Source of the DNA: Cydia pomonella | Taxonomy: Eukaryota > Arthropoda > Insecta > Lepidoptera > Tortricidae | DNA: 64,000 nt | Direction: 5' to 3' | Assembly (NCBI RefSeq): GCF_033807575.1 | Contig: NC_084727.1 | Location: 7,502,001 to 7,566,000, forward strand | In this document: one piece after another, positions 43,660 to 56,117 of the stretch | Position numbering within the stretch: position 1 is the stretch's first letter | How the letters are laid out: each line of letters opens with the position of its first letter | Translations under genes and position numbers: made by a program | Notes under the pieces: model-generated | Databases searched by the model: none | Told to the model about the DNA's origin: nothing | Seen by the model: only the letters and a program-made list of their open reading frames with translations

Positions 43660-43730
43660 CTTACCAGTGGTAACTACTGGGAAAAAAAAAACCCAGTAGT
43701 TACCAACAAACCAAGTTGGTGGTAACTGTA
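43660..43730. repeat. CAGTAGTTACC inverted motif cluster
   Basis: GTGGTAACTACTGGG (43665-43680) is complementary to CCCAGTAGTTACCA (43692-43705) across an A run. A related CCCAGTAGTAACCACCAAAC follows at 43904. It looks like a small repeat family of alternating ACCA/TGGT motifs. Confidence 0.6.
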
Positions 43731-43941
43731 ACTACTCACTTTAAATGACTTTAAATTCACTTTAAATTTTGATCACTTTTAAGGCAGTTTACTAAAACAT
43801 TAATCGACTTATAATTATTTATTAAAGTACTCGATATTTATACTATACTATTTCTACTGTTTTTATTAGTATTGAACATTGACAACATTTTAGTGGGAAA
43901 AAAATCCCAGTAGTAACCACCAAACCAGTTTAGTGGATTTT

Positions 43942-44010
43942 CAGCTTCATTGGAAACGGGGAAGTGGGTCAAATGTAACTTGCAAGATTTGACACGTACA
44001 AACATAGTTA
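43942..44010 (+). repeat. Old dispersed repeat, related to 3520-3690
   Basis: TTTTCAGCTTCATTGGAAAC, GGGGAAGTGGGTCAAATGTA, ACTTGCAAGATTTGACA share order and wording with the block near 3590-3650. Confidence 0.45.
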
Positions 44011-44197
44011 CATGTCATTGCAGGTTAAAAAAAAGCTTGTAAAAAATATAAACCTACAGATGAAATGAACCTTATATCAATGCCAGAAAGACTGACTCAA
44101 GAAACCTGGACTTATAACATATCTGTAATGCATTTATTGTTAAATTCTTATTTTTGGAATAACAAAATATTCAAATAAAAGTGACTAAGTGTAAGTG

Positions 44198-44356
44198 TAG
44201 TGTTGTGTTCCTGTCGGTGAGTAAGGTTGCCAGGGCTCAATGGGGGTGCGGGGCGTTAAGGTCGGCAACGCGCAAGTTGCGCGTCCATAGGCTACGGAGA
44301 CTGCTTACCATCCGGCGGGCCGTATGCTTGTTTGCCACCGACATAGTATTAAAAAA
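44198..44356 (+). mobile_element. Dispersed repeat family R
   Basis: AGTGTTGTGTTCCTGTCGGT to GGCGGGCCGTATGCTTGTTT, then A-rich. Contains a small internal change (CGCAAGTTGCGCGTCC in place of the CATGTAACTCC segment). Confidence 0.75.
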
Positions 44357-44738
44357 AAACAGCTAAAAATAAATGAGATAAAAAGGCGCGCTAATGATTA
44401 CCAAAGTTATTTTAGATTTTATGTCTAAGTAGAAGACATAAAGTGAATTTATTGTTAAAAGAGAAAGCCTATTTAATTTATGTGATTGTTTATAAACGCA
44501 AGTACTCGTCAGTACCTGTCGAAAAGCATCATAACCTCTCAATCCCACTATACGCATGCACACAGACGCGCGTTTATTGTCTCCGCACACAGCACGTAAA
44601 CTGCCTTTGTGTGCGTGAGTTCAAAATGCTGGCGCCACGGCAGACGGCCGCAGCTGACTTTTCTCATTTTTTGAGTAAAATTTTATTGTAGAATAAAATA
44701 ATTATTATATTGTTACAATTTTTCTTAAACATCTTAGT

Positions 44739-44847
44739 TACGGTGACAGATGTTATCGGAAACGGTGACAGATGTTATCGGAAAAGAATTGTGCGAGATT
44801 TTGCGTTTAAAGTTTACAATTGTATGGAGATGACATCTGTCACCGTA
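44739..44847. mobile_element. Small terminal-repeat element with a duplicated end
   Basis: TACGGTGACAGATGT at the left, its complement ACATCTGTCACCGTA at the right. The left end is duplicated in tandem (ACGGTGACAGATGTTATCGG occurs twice, 22 bp apart). Confidence 0.75.
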
Positions 44848-44872
44848 CCCAAACTGTTTGAAACATACTATA

Positions 44873-44983
44873 TACAGGGTGTTTTTTTAGTCACCTGCAC
44901 TGGTCCCATAGTAAAAGTTGCTCAGTATGACCTATATATTCACCCCGTGAATTATTGCAGATCGACTAAATAAAGACCCTGTA
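44873..44983. mobile_element. MITE with TACAGGGTG ends
   Basis: TACAGGGTGTTTTTTTAGTC at the left, TAAATAAAGACCCTGTA at the right, 111 bp. A TA-bounded CAGGGTG end is a common insect MITE form, likely Tc1/mariner-type. Confidence 0.7.
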
Positions 44984-45540
44984 TATATTTTTTTTTTTCT
45001 TGTTTTTAAAATATGTGTACCACAAAACAAAATATTCGCCAAACTGCGAGACAGTTTGTTGGCGATGAGCTCGCTCGTTATAATTATAAAAAGATACATA
45101 ATTTTGCACTGTCCTACCGTCCCGGCATGGCCAATTTTTATGTAGGTATTACAATTATAACTTAGGACATTTTTGAATTTAGTCGTTGTATTTTAATATT
45201 TTAATATGGTAACTTGATTCCAAACAAGTCATACAACCTGGAAAGCTGTTTCTGTCCTTTATAAAGAGCGTGACAAATAAAGAAAGTGTTGTTATCGTTG
45301 CCCATACTTTTTAATTTTCGCGCCTTTTTCTAGTGAGGGATATGGTTGGCCAGACTGCAAATAAAAATTTCGTTATAAATAAATTACATTAATATTAATT
45401 AGTAGTGCAATACAAATACAAAAAAATCGTTGTCCATAAGTTATTTTTTAGACTTATCATGTGTACATTTCGAATTCATAAAGACTCGAAGACATTTATT
45501 TATTTAACCTTTATTGCACAAAACAATACAACATTTACAT

Positions 45541-45791
45541 ATATGTATATCTAAGGACGGGCCTTACGGGCCATAAGAATGGTGCCAGTACAGCGGTGTC
45601 ACGCACACGAATTCTAGCCAATCGTGCAGTCTAACGCCATAACGCGATTGGTTGATGAGTTCGCATCACGCGCGCGATTGGTCGCAACTAGTTGCGTTAG
45701 ACTGCACGATTGGCTCGAATGCATGAGTGACACCGCTGAACTAGCACCATTCTAAGTGTCCGTAAGGACCGTCCTTAGATATATGTCAATG
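45541..45791. mobile_element. Palindromic MITE family H, copy 2
   Basis: Internal hairpin (CGAATTCTAGCCAATCGTGC against GCACGATTGGCTCGAAT) and right end CCTTAGATATATGTCAATG are intact. The left terminus is eroded (ATATGTATATCTAAGG) where it joins a LINE-tail-like TTTATTGCACAAAACAATAC. Confidence 0.82.
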
Positions 45792-46712
45792 CTCGAAGAT
45801 AGAAAGTACTTTACGCATTGACAGTCAGACGTGCTATTTTATACCTTAATTGATGTGTATGGTGCAACTCGTAGTCCACAAACATTCTTGTTCACCACCA
45901 AATGCGGTGGAATATTTTTACCAGCATAGCAGACAACCTGTCTAGTACTACAGATCAAAGAATGATTAGTACTAGAGGTATAAAGACTATAAAGTCTAAT
46001 GGCGATATTTATTAACGTTTGTCAAATATAATAAACCGTTTATATTGAAAATCGTCTGTCCGTATCTGTCATTTTGGTATTTCTGTCTATTAGAAAGAGA
46101 CAAAATTTAGCAGAGGTTTATAAGAGGTTGTTAGGTTTTATACAAAGTTTGTGCCTGGACTTATACATCACGCGTCATTTATGCGGTAACTGTCAAAAAC
46201 TGACGTTTCATAATTTAGTTACCTATCACAAAACATGGCACCTATATCATCGTCTAGTTCGGCAATCAAAACGGGAGCTCCTTTTCTAAAATATCACTTC
46301 AGATTAAAAATAAAACCTCTGGTTTTTAATTACGTTAAACCAGTCTATAGGAAGTTCAATTGAAAGCTATCAATAGCTGGTTTGTTTATGTCTAATTATC
46401 CCAATGCGGTCCTGAGAGTAAAAACTATAAACTGGTTGCTTCATAATATATTACGGACCTCGCGGCAAATACGGTAATCATACGTGTCAGGGGGCCTAGC
46501 CAAGATGTCAATCGTTGATAGAAAACGCTAATCGCATACTTACTACGTGACCTACTTTTTAACCCCCCCTTCCCTTGGAACTCACACATGTGATATTAAG
46601 CATTTTTTTGCAAACAGAAAGTTAAAAAAATAATTATTTGCGTCATCTGTGAATTTCAAAAGTACTAAACGTTGCGCGCTAAATTGCCATATTTGAGTAA
46701 AGATCGGAAAAG
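45792..46712. other. Unassigned stretch
   Basis: No gene or element is recognised. The frame at 46074-46289 (KRLLGFIQSLCLDLYITR) shows no domain, splice context or coding bias that I trust. Confidence 0.4.
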
Positions 46713-47282
46713 CACGAGATTAGGGAATGATAACCGGTTAACCGGTTAACCGGTTACCCGGTAATTTGACCAATATTACAGTCGGTAAAATACCGGTAAT
46801 TTCCAGCCGTAACTGGGAATTTACCGAACGTTGTATAGGCAAATAAAAATGTAACAACCTGTTGAATTAGCCCATCTATGTCTTCGTACTTACAAAAAAA
46901 AACAATTACTACGGTTTACGATTACGAAGAGACACTTAAAATACTTACTTTTCTGCATCTTATGATCTCGTCGGAGTAGGAACTAGGAAGCAATGTTTTG
47001 TGACAAATGAGTGGTCGCTAATCCCTCGCCCTTTCCCTTCTCGCCACCCCTACCCGACCCGCCTTACTATGTTCAGTGTCCTTTGCTTTAGTCTGTAGTG
47101 TCCGACAAGTGTGGAATGCGAAAGAACATTTTCTACCGTTGGTTACTTGTGTTCAAGATATCGTTCACGAATGTCTAAGCAACGTTCTAATTAATCGCCT
47201 AGATATTTAAAAAACGCAATTATTTTATATATAATTAACAGAATGATCTGATGATGACATGTTCCTGATTCCAACTCCTATC

Positions 47283-48275
47283 TTAAGAGCCCGGTAACGA
47301 TTTTAGAGCAAAAATTTTAAATTGATAGATTTAGTCGTTGGAATTGTACACCTTTTGTTACGTAATATCTAAATAACAAGTATTGGTTTCTATTAGCACG
47401 TTTTTTCATCTTGCCTTTTAATAATTGACGACCGGTTTGGCCTAGTTGGTAGTGACCCTGCCTACGAAGCTGATGGTCCCGGGTTCAAATCCTGGTAAGG
47501 GCACTTATTCGTGTGATGAGCATGGATATTTGTTCCTGAGTCATGGGTGTTTTCTATCTATTTAAGTATTTATAAATATTTATATATTATATATATCGTT
47601 GTCTAAGTACCCTCAACACAAGCCTTATTGAGCATACTGTGGGACTTAGTCAATTTGTGTAATAATGTCCTATAATAATATTTATTTATTTATAATGAGG
47701 TCGCAAGCGTGCGTCCCCGGTAATAGGTAACGAGAAGGGATAGTTTACAAATTCATATAAATTATGGTAGTAAATTATATAAAATGATGTATAAGAACAG
47801 TTTCAGCAAATGTTATAGATTGTTTGAGTATCAAAATTACGTTGAAATTAAGTCAATTTTCTGAGAAATTGTCACTTGTTTTGAAGTAATTTCTGGAGAA
47901 AATTGATTTCGTCTAACTTTCATTTACACTACTTCAAATTTATAGTAACAAAAATGTAGTTTATTAAAGTTGAAGTACAGGATATGTGTAATACAAAGTT
48001 ACCATTTTTAGCAGTCCAAACTTAACGAAATTTACAAATAAGATCGACAAAATCACTGCTTTTCGCGCGTTTACCTAAACGTCCATCAGAAAAAAAATCA
48101 TTACTACTTAAGTGAGTCTTTAAAAAAAATATATTTATTATAATGAAAGATAACAAGACGTGCTAAAAGAAACCAGTACTTGTTATTTTTAATAGTTAAC
48201 AAAAGGTGTACAATTTCATGCGCTTAATCTATCAATTTGACATTTTTGCGACTAAAATCGATAACGGCCTCTTAA
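47283..48275. mobile_element. Nested inverted-repeat element inside the hAT element
   Basis: Left end TTAAGAGCCCGGTAACGATT, right end ATCGATAACGGCCTCTTAA. Matching inner blocks (AATTGATAGATTTAGTCG, then TTGTACACCTTTTGTTA, then GGTTTCTATTAGCACG) appear in reverse at 48170-48260. TTAA is at both ends. A half copy lies at 60727-61012. Confidence 0.75.
47433..47695 (+). mobile_element. tRNA-derived SINE (Arg-type head), full length
   Basis: Head: ACCGGTTTGGCCTAGTTGGT (A box), loop with ACG at the anticodon position (CTACGAA), B box GGGTTCAAATCC, close GGTAAGGGCAC. Body: TGTTCCTGAGTCATGGGTGT, a TATATATCG run, then TGTGGGACTTAGTCAATTTG, and a TTATTTATTTAT tail. Widespread in Lepidoptera. Fragments occur at 23404, 39225 and 43434. 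It lies two insertions deep: hAT, then inverted-repeat element, then SINE. Confidence 0.9.
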
Positions 48276-49167
48276 AGTGCAATTTTAAAGTAACTAGTGT
48301 TAAAATGATATGAAACTAATCTTGCTGTTAATTTTTTTTTCTTATATTTACTAGATTTTAATGAATGTTGATTACGGTTTTAGTTACTTTAATAACAATA
48401 TTATATTGATAGATGTGTAAGTGCAAACTTGTATGATATCCTCTTAAGGCCCAGCCATAGAAATGAAAAATCCAAAATTTGCCACTGGAATTTGAACCTA
48501 TAGTGCACGAAATACAGTAGATTTTATTTTGTTTGAAAATTGCAGGAAACAAAACAAATGCAACTCTGTCCTAATTGAATATGATTTAAATTTCATCGAA
48601 CTGAATAATTCCTATAGGTAGGACCTTGGGCCTTTACGAGGATATTTAAATGACGACTGTCACTCTTTAGTTATAATTTTTGTTACCCTTTGATTACTGC
48701 GATTTTTAAAGAATTAAAAAAGTTTGATGTTGCTTATTTAATGTACAAGTTCATTTCGCTTTGAAATGATACATGTTTGAATTTTATTTAATATGATTAG
48801 TAAATATATCTTGTTTAATGTTTATAGTTTATTTTCATTATTTTGTTTTGTCGATGTTTCTATAACGTGCTGTTGATTACTTTTAAAGGTTACTGACGAA
48901 AATAAGGACACAATCAATAATAATGCAAAATCAATGTTTTTTATTTCATAAACGTATAACCGGTAATTTACCGGTTAACCGGTTAGTGGGACCTCGCGTC
49001 GGTAAATTACCGGTAATGAAAAACGCCCGGTTATTGCATTCCCTACACGAGATTTCTCTAGAGGCTATTAACTACGTGACCAAAACAAAACCTAAGACAC
49101 ATTACATATAAAAGAAAAGTCTTATATGTAAAACTATTCTCTTTAAAATGGTTTTACAAATACGGTG

Positions 49168-49320
49168 TTTTTTTATACCACGACGTTGGCAAACAAGCAT
49201 ACGGCCCGCCTGATGGTAAGCCGTCACCGCAGCCTATGGACGCCTGCAACTCCAGAGGTGTTAGTGTTACACACGTTGCCGACCCTTTAAAAACCTGTAG
49301 GTACATTCCTGTTTTGTAAA
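49168..49320 (-). mobile_element. Dispersed repeat family R, minus-strand copy
   Basis: ATACCACGACGTTGGCAAAC, AAGCATACGGCCCGCCTGAT, ACGCCTGCAACTCCAGAGG, then ACGTTGCCGACCC: the complement of the 33625 copy, truncated before the CTGCCGGTGAG part. Confidence 0.75.
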
Positions 49321-51916
49321 CTCTATACAGCAACATTCAAGGGACCGATTTTTGAATTTCGATCGCTCGATTTCGTGTTTTCTCTTTAATAATATTTCCA
49401 CTAATAGGCCGTTAAATTCTAATAATAAGATTGAAAACGAGTGGTCAATACTTCTAAATTATCAACTTCTATCGTTTGTATTTCAAAAATAGCATATCCA
49501 ACTATAGCCAACAAATGTCGAGGGAGTTAATCGTTATATCGAGTGATGTTTAATGAGTTTACACTCTATTTTTGTTATTCTATGAACGTAACATTGTATA
49601 GAAATCACGACTAATACTTGCCTATAATGACCCTAGATTGCGCTCCAGGTTGGAAGGTCAACTACAGTCGTACTCTGCTATCCTAGAATATTAAAAACTC
49701 GTAGCAAATAACGTAAAATTAAATAAAATTAAATAATCACACGGAATGGAATGTTCAGCTACGGCACTCTGTCGCTATCCCGCGCCGTAATAATAATAAA
49801 ATGCGTCTGTGTGCGTGAGTCAACTCGTTGTCTGTGTGTGAGTGTGCCTCGTTTGGATCAGCTGAGATGGACGAGTTACTTGAATATGCGAGTGGTGATT
49901 GTAGTGGGAAAAAATATATTTACGCAGTTTGTGTATTTGGAAAGATAAGGGTCATAGAATGTATTGGTTACTATTAGTTCCCTTATACTCCACTACTCTC
50001 CTCTTTCCGTCTAGGAAAACAATAGATATTTTTCTAAACATAAGTTAGGGGACCTCCTCCCCCCATGAACATAAAGCTGGATCCGCCCTTGAAATAGTTT
50101 TTTATTTTTCCTAAAATTAGTTGCATTTACCTTTCCCAACATAGCTTTTTTAATATGAATAAACGAAGAGATGGTTGAAATCCGGATTCAAAAATAGTAA
50201 TACCATATTGCCAAAATATAATCCATTGTACATAAAGCCATTTAAATCCATATGAACCAATTTTCATAAAATAATCTCCAATCAAAACTACTTTAAAAAA
50301 GATATCATAACCACATTCTCCATCTCCAAACTTTATGCAGTATCTGTGTTTTGTCAGTTATTGTTTAGTAAACGTATTTTTTTTTGTTATACTTAAATCT
50401 AGAAGTTACTAGGAGTAACGAGCTGAATTAAAAAATAAAATCTCTGTAGTCACTGAATAAAATCAGATATTTCCTGACCGTGTTGATTTTCCCATACAAG
50501 AAACATGCGCCATAGACAATATCTAAATTTATTCCGTTACGATAGAGAATTTGGTTCTATATTTCTATGAATGATAAAAATATACTTGATGTTACAATTA
50601 AAAAAATAAGATCGCTTCTAAATTAATTAATAAAGTGGGAAATACATTCCTCTTGCACACACAACTACTAAGCCATAACCAAAATCATATAGTTACACAT
50701 GTACCTACTTAAATCTTAGATAATAAAATTACCTAAATTTCCTTCAAGTACTAAACCCATCCAAACACTCCTCCAACTGATAGCCCCTTATCTCATCTAC
50801 TACTACGTCAACAGACTGACTCCGTCCTTGTCCGACTAACGGCACGCGCCTCACGCCGTCACCCTCACACGCCGGTACCTTTCACTCATTCACACAAAGT
50901 GCATCTCGATAACGCCATCCTTGTCACACGCCGGTAGCGCCATTCTCGTCGCTCTAATGAATTAAATTAACGACCTCTCGCTTGCTCCCTCTCGATGAGA
51001 TGATCAGTTCTTATTTGAATATTTGAAAATAGAAATTCGATTTTTGAGTCCTTGCATTGGAGTCTTGTTACGTTGGCATACTTCAATTTTAAGATATTTA
51101 AATTTCAAATTGGTATTTCTTTTAGGAGTTGAAGGTTTCTTTTCTTTTAGTATTGTAATGAATATTTTTTGTTGCTTTAAAATGGTATATTCAATTATTT
51201 AAAATAAAAAGTACTTAATTGAAATTTATGACAATTGCTAGTGACGTGACATCATCTTACCGGTTTTTAAAAAGGGTCCGCAACTCCGCAGAACATATAG
51301 TTATTTCCTTTTTTCTATGTTTACGCGTGTTTCTTTTTTATAGATAATAAATAATGAACATTATCGATTTTATTACTCTTGGGTATTGAAGGGTACCGTC
51401 ATTAAATAAAACTATTAATATATTGAATTTATTAAACCTCTTCATTTCAAAGGCGCATCTTACGTAGTCCTATTTTATTTACTTAAGTGTTTTCTATTTT
51501 TATTTAAATTATATAAAACTGCAATTTAGCAAGATATAACTACTGATTTTAGAATTAAATTCATTTTTAGAAAACTGCTAGTCACAATTTTTTTTTTTAT
51601 AATAATACTACTAAATGTTTACTGGAGATATTTTTGCTATAAAACCAATTCTGCCCTTCAAATTTATTTTCTAAAGAAAAGGCAATAAATATGAAAAATG
51701 TGGACGGTTGATATGTCCCACACCAATTTAGATTTTTGCGCTTTTTTCTACTGACAAATTTGCCAGACTATTAATATTTATAAATAAATCGTAGTTTTAT
51801 CCTTTTACACTTGCGTATTTTAAGTCGAAGATTTCTCGTCATGTTTAGCTCCGTAACGGGGAAGCTCCTCGTTATCGTACGATTACTGGTTTCTGTGTGT
51901 CACAAAAATTTTATTA
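49321..51916. other. Unassigned 2.6 kb, AT-rich
   Basis: No gene is supported. A possible transposon end (GACCTCCTCCCCCCATGAAC then GCTGGATCCGCCCTTGAA) lies at 50049-50093, without a partner. The 50800-50960 patch is GC-richer, with ACACGCCGGTA repeated twice (50869-50879 and 50926-50936); its meaning is unknown. Confidence 0.4.
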
Positions 51917-51994
51917 TTAAGAGGCTGTCAATACATAATGTCATTGAAATTGATGTTACTTAAGCAGTTTTTGAAGGAAAACTATTTGTTTTTG

Positions 51995-52032
<38 letters not shown>

Positions 52033-52370
52033 AATATTCATTATATTTTAAAGACCTTGGCCGTACTCGTTAAATGACTGAACGGAATCCGCTCGATAGA
52101 AAATAATTGCAAAGATTGGTCTAAAAATCACCATTAAACGGTTCTATCTATGTAATTTTTTTGAATTATGGGTCTGCAATTACAATAATAATTTCAACAT
52201 CCATTGCTAAACCGCTACCGAGTAATATTGCACAAATAATCCATATTTTTCTATTTCAATAATTTTCTTATTATTCCCTTGCCCAGGTCCAGTAACATGC
52301 GACAGTGCTATCTCATTTACTCCGATACAAATAGACAGTGTGCGCGTTGTAGGTATTGACAGCCTCTTAA
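51917..52370 (+). mobile_element. MITE family C, copy 3, with (TA)n expansion
   Basis: TTAA at both ends with GAGGCTGTCAATACA and TGTAGGTATTGACAGCCTC termini. The copy differs more from the other two and holds a (TA)n tract of about 30 bp at 51999-52028, where the others have an ordinary AT-rich segment. Confidence 0.85.
51999..52028. repeat. (TA)n microsatellite
   Basis: About 15 uninterrupted TA units inside a MITE. Likely length-variable. Confidence 0.95.
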
Positions 52371-53573
52371 GATTATTTATCTGGCATATTCTAACGTGCT
52401 GAAAAATTAGGCCTCATTCCGACCGTCGGTATGAAAGCAATGGCCCATACAACTACGGTTGCTTAACGGTAAACACCGCTATGTACCTAACTTTACGATA
52501 ATGCAATGGCGGCTAGCTGTAAAACACATTTATAAAATGTAACTTACATGTTTGTGGCTAACCATGTTGTGGTTGGTTATTAATAACGTCAAAGGTTATT
52601 GATTGTTAATTGTTTTGGGCAATTAAGTGATACGTGTAGATTACCACAAAGTCATTAGCGATTTACATGCGTTTTTTTTCTATTACATTATTAAATTTGG
52701 AATCATTTTTTAATGAACATGACATTTTAAAGGGTTTTGACTTACATCAGATAGTAAACTAAAAAACTAGAAGGTACTTATTGATATTAATATAATTTAG
52801 TGCATGTATTTGTATGGTACAGGTAACAAAAAAACTATTTGGAAAACTATTGAGGTGGTCTAGCTTTGCAATAAAAGAAAACACCGTGAGAAAATCGACA
52901 TGTCTCTGACGAATATATTCAATGAATTGGATCAAGCTGACCTGCTCAGAATTTGCAAAAAGAGTAGAAGTGTCACCATATACATCAAATGTCTGTAAAT
53001 ATTTGACGTTTAAATGACCCTGCCACAATTCGTTCTATCAAAGTCAATGCAGAGTTAAGGGCTTAGTGTTAAGTCTCCAAATCCGTACTAGGCTTATTTC
53101 CGACAGGTGCTATAAGCTTCTCGCCGTTTGGAGGTTAGGGACGTATTTAAGCTACTGATAATGACGATAATATAGCATGCATCATCTTTATGAAGATATT
53201 TGTTAAGTTTTTTTGTCTATAAAACTTCTGTCTTCTGGGCAAATGATCTTTTAGACCGACATTACTTCGTTTACGTCATTTAGACTTCAGTCTAAGATTT
53301 CGCTTACAAATAATATATTACTTTTAATATCAGTTTATGTTATACTAACAACATTTGCTCTCTGATAGACTTAAAATTTAGACAAATATTAAATAAGAAA
53401 CGTGAGTTCTTCGTAACTTCATAGACTTTTTTGCTAACGTCAGAGACGTGAAAAATGTCGGTATAAATATATTGTATATGTCGATTCGCCCTTCTACAAA
53501 TGATCCCTATTAGTTAGTTACCAACGGCTCTTAATGATTTGTTTCTAATCAGACAGGTGCATTAGCCGCTCCG
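52371..53573. other. Unassigned stretch upstream of a candidate promoter
   Basis: No recognised repeat or coding frame. The frame at 52759-53028 on the minus strand lacks splice sites or domain motifs. Confidence 0.4.
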
Positions 53574-53666
53574 TATATAAATAAATAGCGCGTGTCCCGC
53601 GCAGTCGAACCGTCAAACGAGTGCCAGAAGACAGCTTCCTTTCACTTACTTTCTCTTTGACAATGG
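53574..53666 (+). promoter_or_regulatory. Candidate TATA/initiator core promoter and short leader
   Basis: TATATAAATA (53574-53583) stands 29 bp before the A of GCAGTCG (53603), which resembles the arthropod initiator CAGT. A 60-bp leader then reaches ATG at 53663 in good context (GACAATGG). The frame is MVRSVLM then stop. A donor-like GTTAGG directly follows the ATG and GTGATA follows at 53682. It may be a first exon with a tiny coding part, or a chance match. No downstream exon was identified. Confidence 0.35.
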
Positions 53667-54169
53667 TTAGGAGCGTTCTGATGTGATAGGATAATATGTT
53701 TTTTAAAAAATAAGGAGTCTTACAGAATTTCGAAAAATAAGATAGTTATGACATTTTAGATGCTGTCATTTTGGCTGCCTTTCCACTGAGGCTGAGATTT
53801 GAAGAGACGTGAGGGAATCGACCAATAGCATGGATTGTAATCTACATCTCTTCCCGCACGTCCTCTCATCTCCGTGTCCGGAAAGGAAATCAAAAATTTG
53901 CAGAAATTATATACTTGCAAAAACATAAATATACCGCTTTGAGATAACATTTTTAATGTATTTGATTTAATGGCGTGTTAACGTAAGTTATTGATGCAAC
54001 TCGCTTAAAATATTAGCAACAAGCTTAGATTTATTGCGCTCTAATGGCCAACACCAGTCAGAGGCTTTGCCCGTCAAACTAGATTTTCGTCTATTGTAGC
54101 TTGTGAAGTGATTGACCTGCGACAACAACCGGTTTTCTATAAATCATGACATAATCTAATCGGGTAACA

Positions 54170-56117
54170 TATCCGAACTTGCCGCGGCGAGCGCGCCCGA
54201 GCCCGCCCGAGGCGCGCCGATCGGCTGACAGTTCGTCACTTGTCCGTCACAGCGCGGCACACTTCTCTTATGTATTGAATTACATAGGCGCAGTATACGC
54301 GCCGCCGCGCCGGTAACTCTAGCGTTTTCTTTTCAAACTATTTACACTGCAGTTTCAAAATTCGGTCGATGATCGAGTTGTCGATAGGCGTGAGCGGACG
54401 CGTGATTTTTTCCAATCGATTCGCCGTATAACCGATATTTTTACGTGGTTATTCCGCGGCGGGCGTGCGGTGCAGCGGACGTTATGTACACAAGTTCCAG
54501 GTCCGACGCCGGAGGCCCGGACTCCGGTACGGGCCCGGTGACGCACGTGCGGCTGTTTACGTGCTGCTGCGAGTCATTGACACGCCGGCGTGACACACAT
54601 TCCGCGCTGACTGACGGAACGTTAACACGTCCGCGGTTTCTCGCCGATTTTTTGCGCGAGTGTATTGTCTAAAATAGTTTTACGGCCTTATAATTTATCT
54701 GGGTGGTTTCCGTAGTGTATTATCGTCCGGTTATCAATGTATCTGTGATAGCGCTCGGCCCGTGAACTGTGGGATAGTTTCTACAATGATAGTAACAATA
54801 ATAGTGCGCTTTATTTACTTGTGTTCGTGCTTGGCGTAACTCGCTCAGGGCCGTCGGACTTTGTCAATAGTCTTATCTCAATCTGTCCTTTTATATTCAC
54901 ATTCATTGTAAACTTTTATTTATTTCAATTGTCACCTTTTTAAAATGCATTTACTACAAATTGAATTTTTCCGCGACTAAAATTACCGGTTTTTGAAATC
55001 ACTAATTATATCGTCGACTTTATGCAACTTCTTAATTCATAATTGCGGCTTGTTATGGTTGATTGACTAACAAGATAATATAACGAAATAATTGCCGCAC
55101 CACAAATTCCTTTTTTATTAATTGATCCACGCGTTGACGCGGTCACATTCGCACGTCATTATGACGTAGTCAAACAGATTGTCATCTAACGTTTAAGATA
55201 AATGAATGAAATATTAGAACTGAAATTCATTGCAGACAAATTGAGGCAAGAAATTTTCATGGACACGTCTCGTCTGTTATTTATAGACGTACTGTTTGAT
55301 TTGTATACCGCGTGGCGTCGTAGCTTACCTACATAATCTACGGCCGTAGCTCGCGGAATGTATGTACATCTTGCACTATGTAGAGCGTATGTACAACGGA
55401 TATAACAATATCAGCGTCGTTGCCAGTGTGTGCGTGCCAGCGTAATGAGCGTTCTATGTGCTAAGAAACAGTAAAAAGTATGGCGCGAACGCCCGGAGCG
55501 GCAACGTCGCGTGCGTTCGGAGGCCTTGCCGCGGTGAAAACAATAGCCTTTTTATTATTTTTTGAATAATACATTATGCATATTGCGATAATTACTTTTC
55601 GAACGGCGAGTGATGACAGCTCACTTAACGGGTCTCACTAATGATATGTAGTTTATAATTTTCAAGTTTTACGGAATTTAGATAAATTACTTTTACTTTA
55701 GTTAGAAGTTTTTTTTATGTTTTTTTAAGTGGCAGTTTCGTGCCTTAAAACATACTTAATGGATTTGTTATTACAATGTGTATCCTTATGTGGGTGATAG
55801 TAAAAACAAACAATTTTACAAAAATAGCTCGTGGATAAAAAAAATAGTTACCGATGTTGACCTTTCCGAACGCTCCTCGTTTCTAGTGCGGCCAGCTGAC
55901 GAGCGACGTTGCCAGCCCGCCGCCGCTCGCGACTAGCATCTACAAGCTTATCGCTCCTATTCCCGCGCGCTACAGACTACAATCGTGTATCACGGCTAAG
56001 TACATAAGGAACTTGTGACATTCTTCACGCTACACTGGCACTTCCCGGCGCGAAAAATTCGAAATGCTTTTTATCAGTCGCTAATACGCGTCAGGCGTAA
56101 TTCCACCTGTTTTGCAG
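54170..56117 (+). promoter_or_regulatory. CpG-rich upstream region, probable promoter and first intron
   Basis: This stretch has few recognisable repeats. It contains GC/CpG-rich patches at 54181-54320, 54455-54600, 55490-55530 and 55900-55970. It precedes the acceptor CCACCTGTTTTGCAG at 56103-56117. I infer a transcription start and non-coding first exon inside it; candidate donors exist (for example CCAG|GTCCG near 54498) but none is decisive. Confidence 0.45.

Larger units (their letters stand above)
46721..49045 (+). mobile_element. Non-autonomous hAT element, 2.3 kb, TSD CACGAGAT
   Basis: It begins TAGGGAATGATAACCGG and ends CCGGTTATTGCATTCCCTA, with exact 8-bp duplications CACGAGAT (46713-46720 and 49046-49053). 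Both subterminal regions are packed with AACCGGTTAACCGG and GGTAATTTACCGG motifs, likely transposase binding repeats. No transposase frame exists; nested insertions fill the interior. Classified as hAT from the duplication length and TAGGG ends. Confidence 0.92.
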
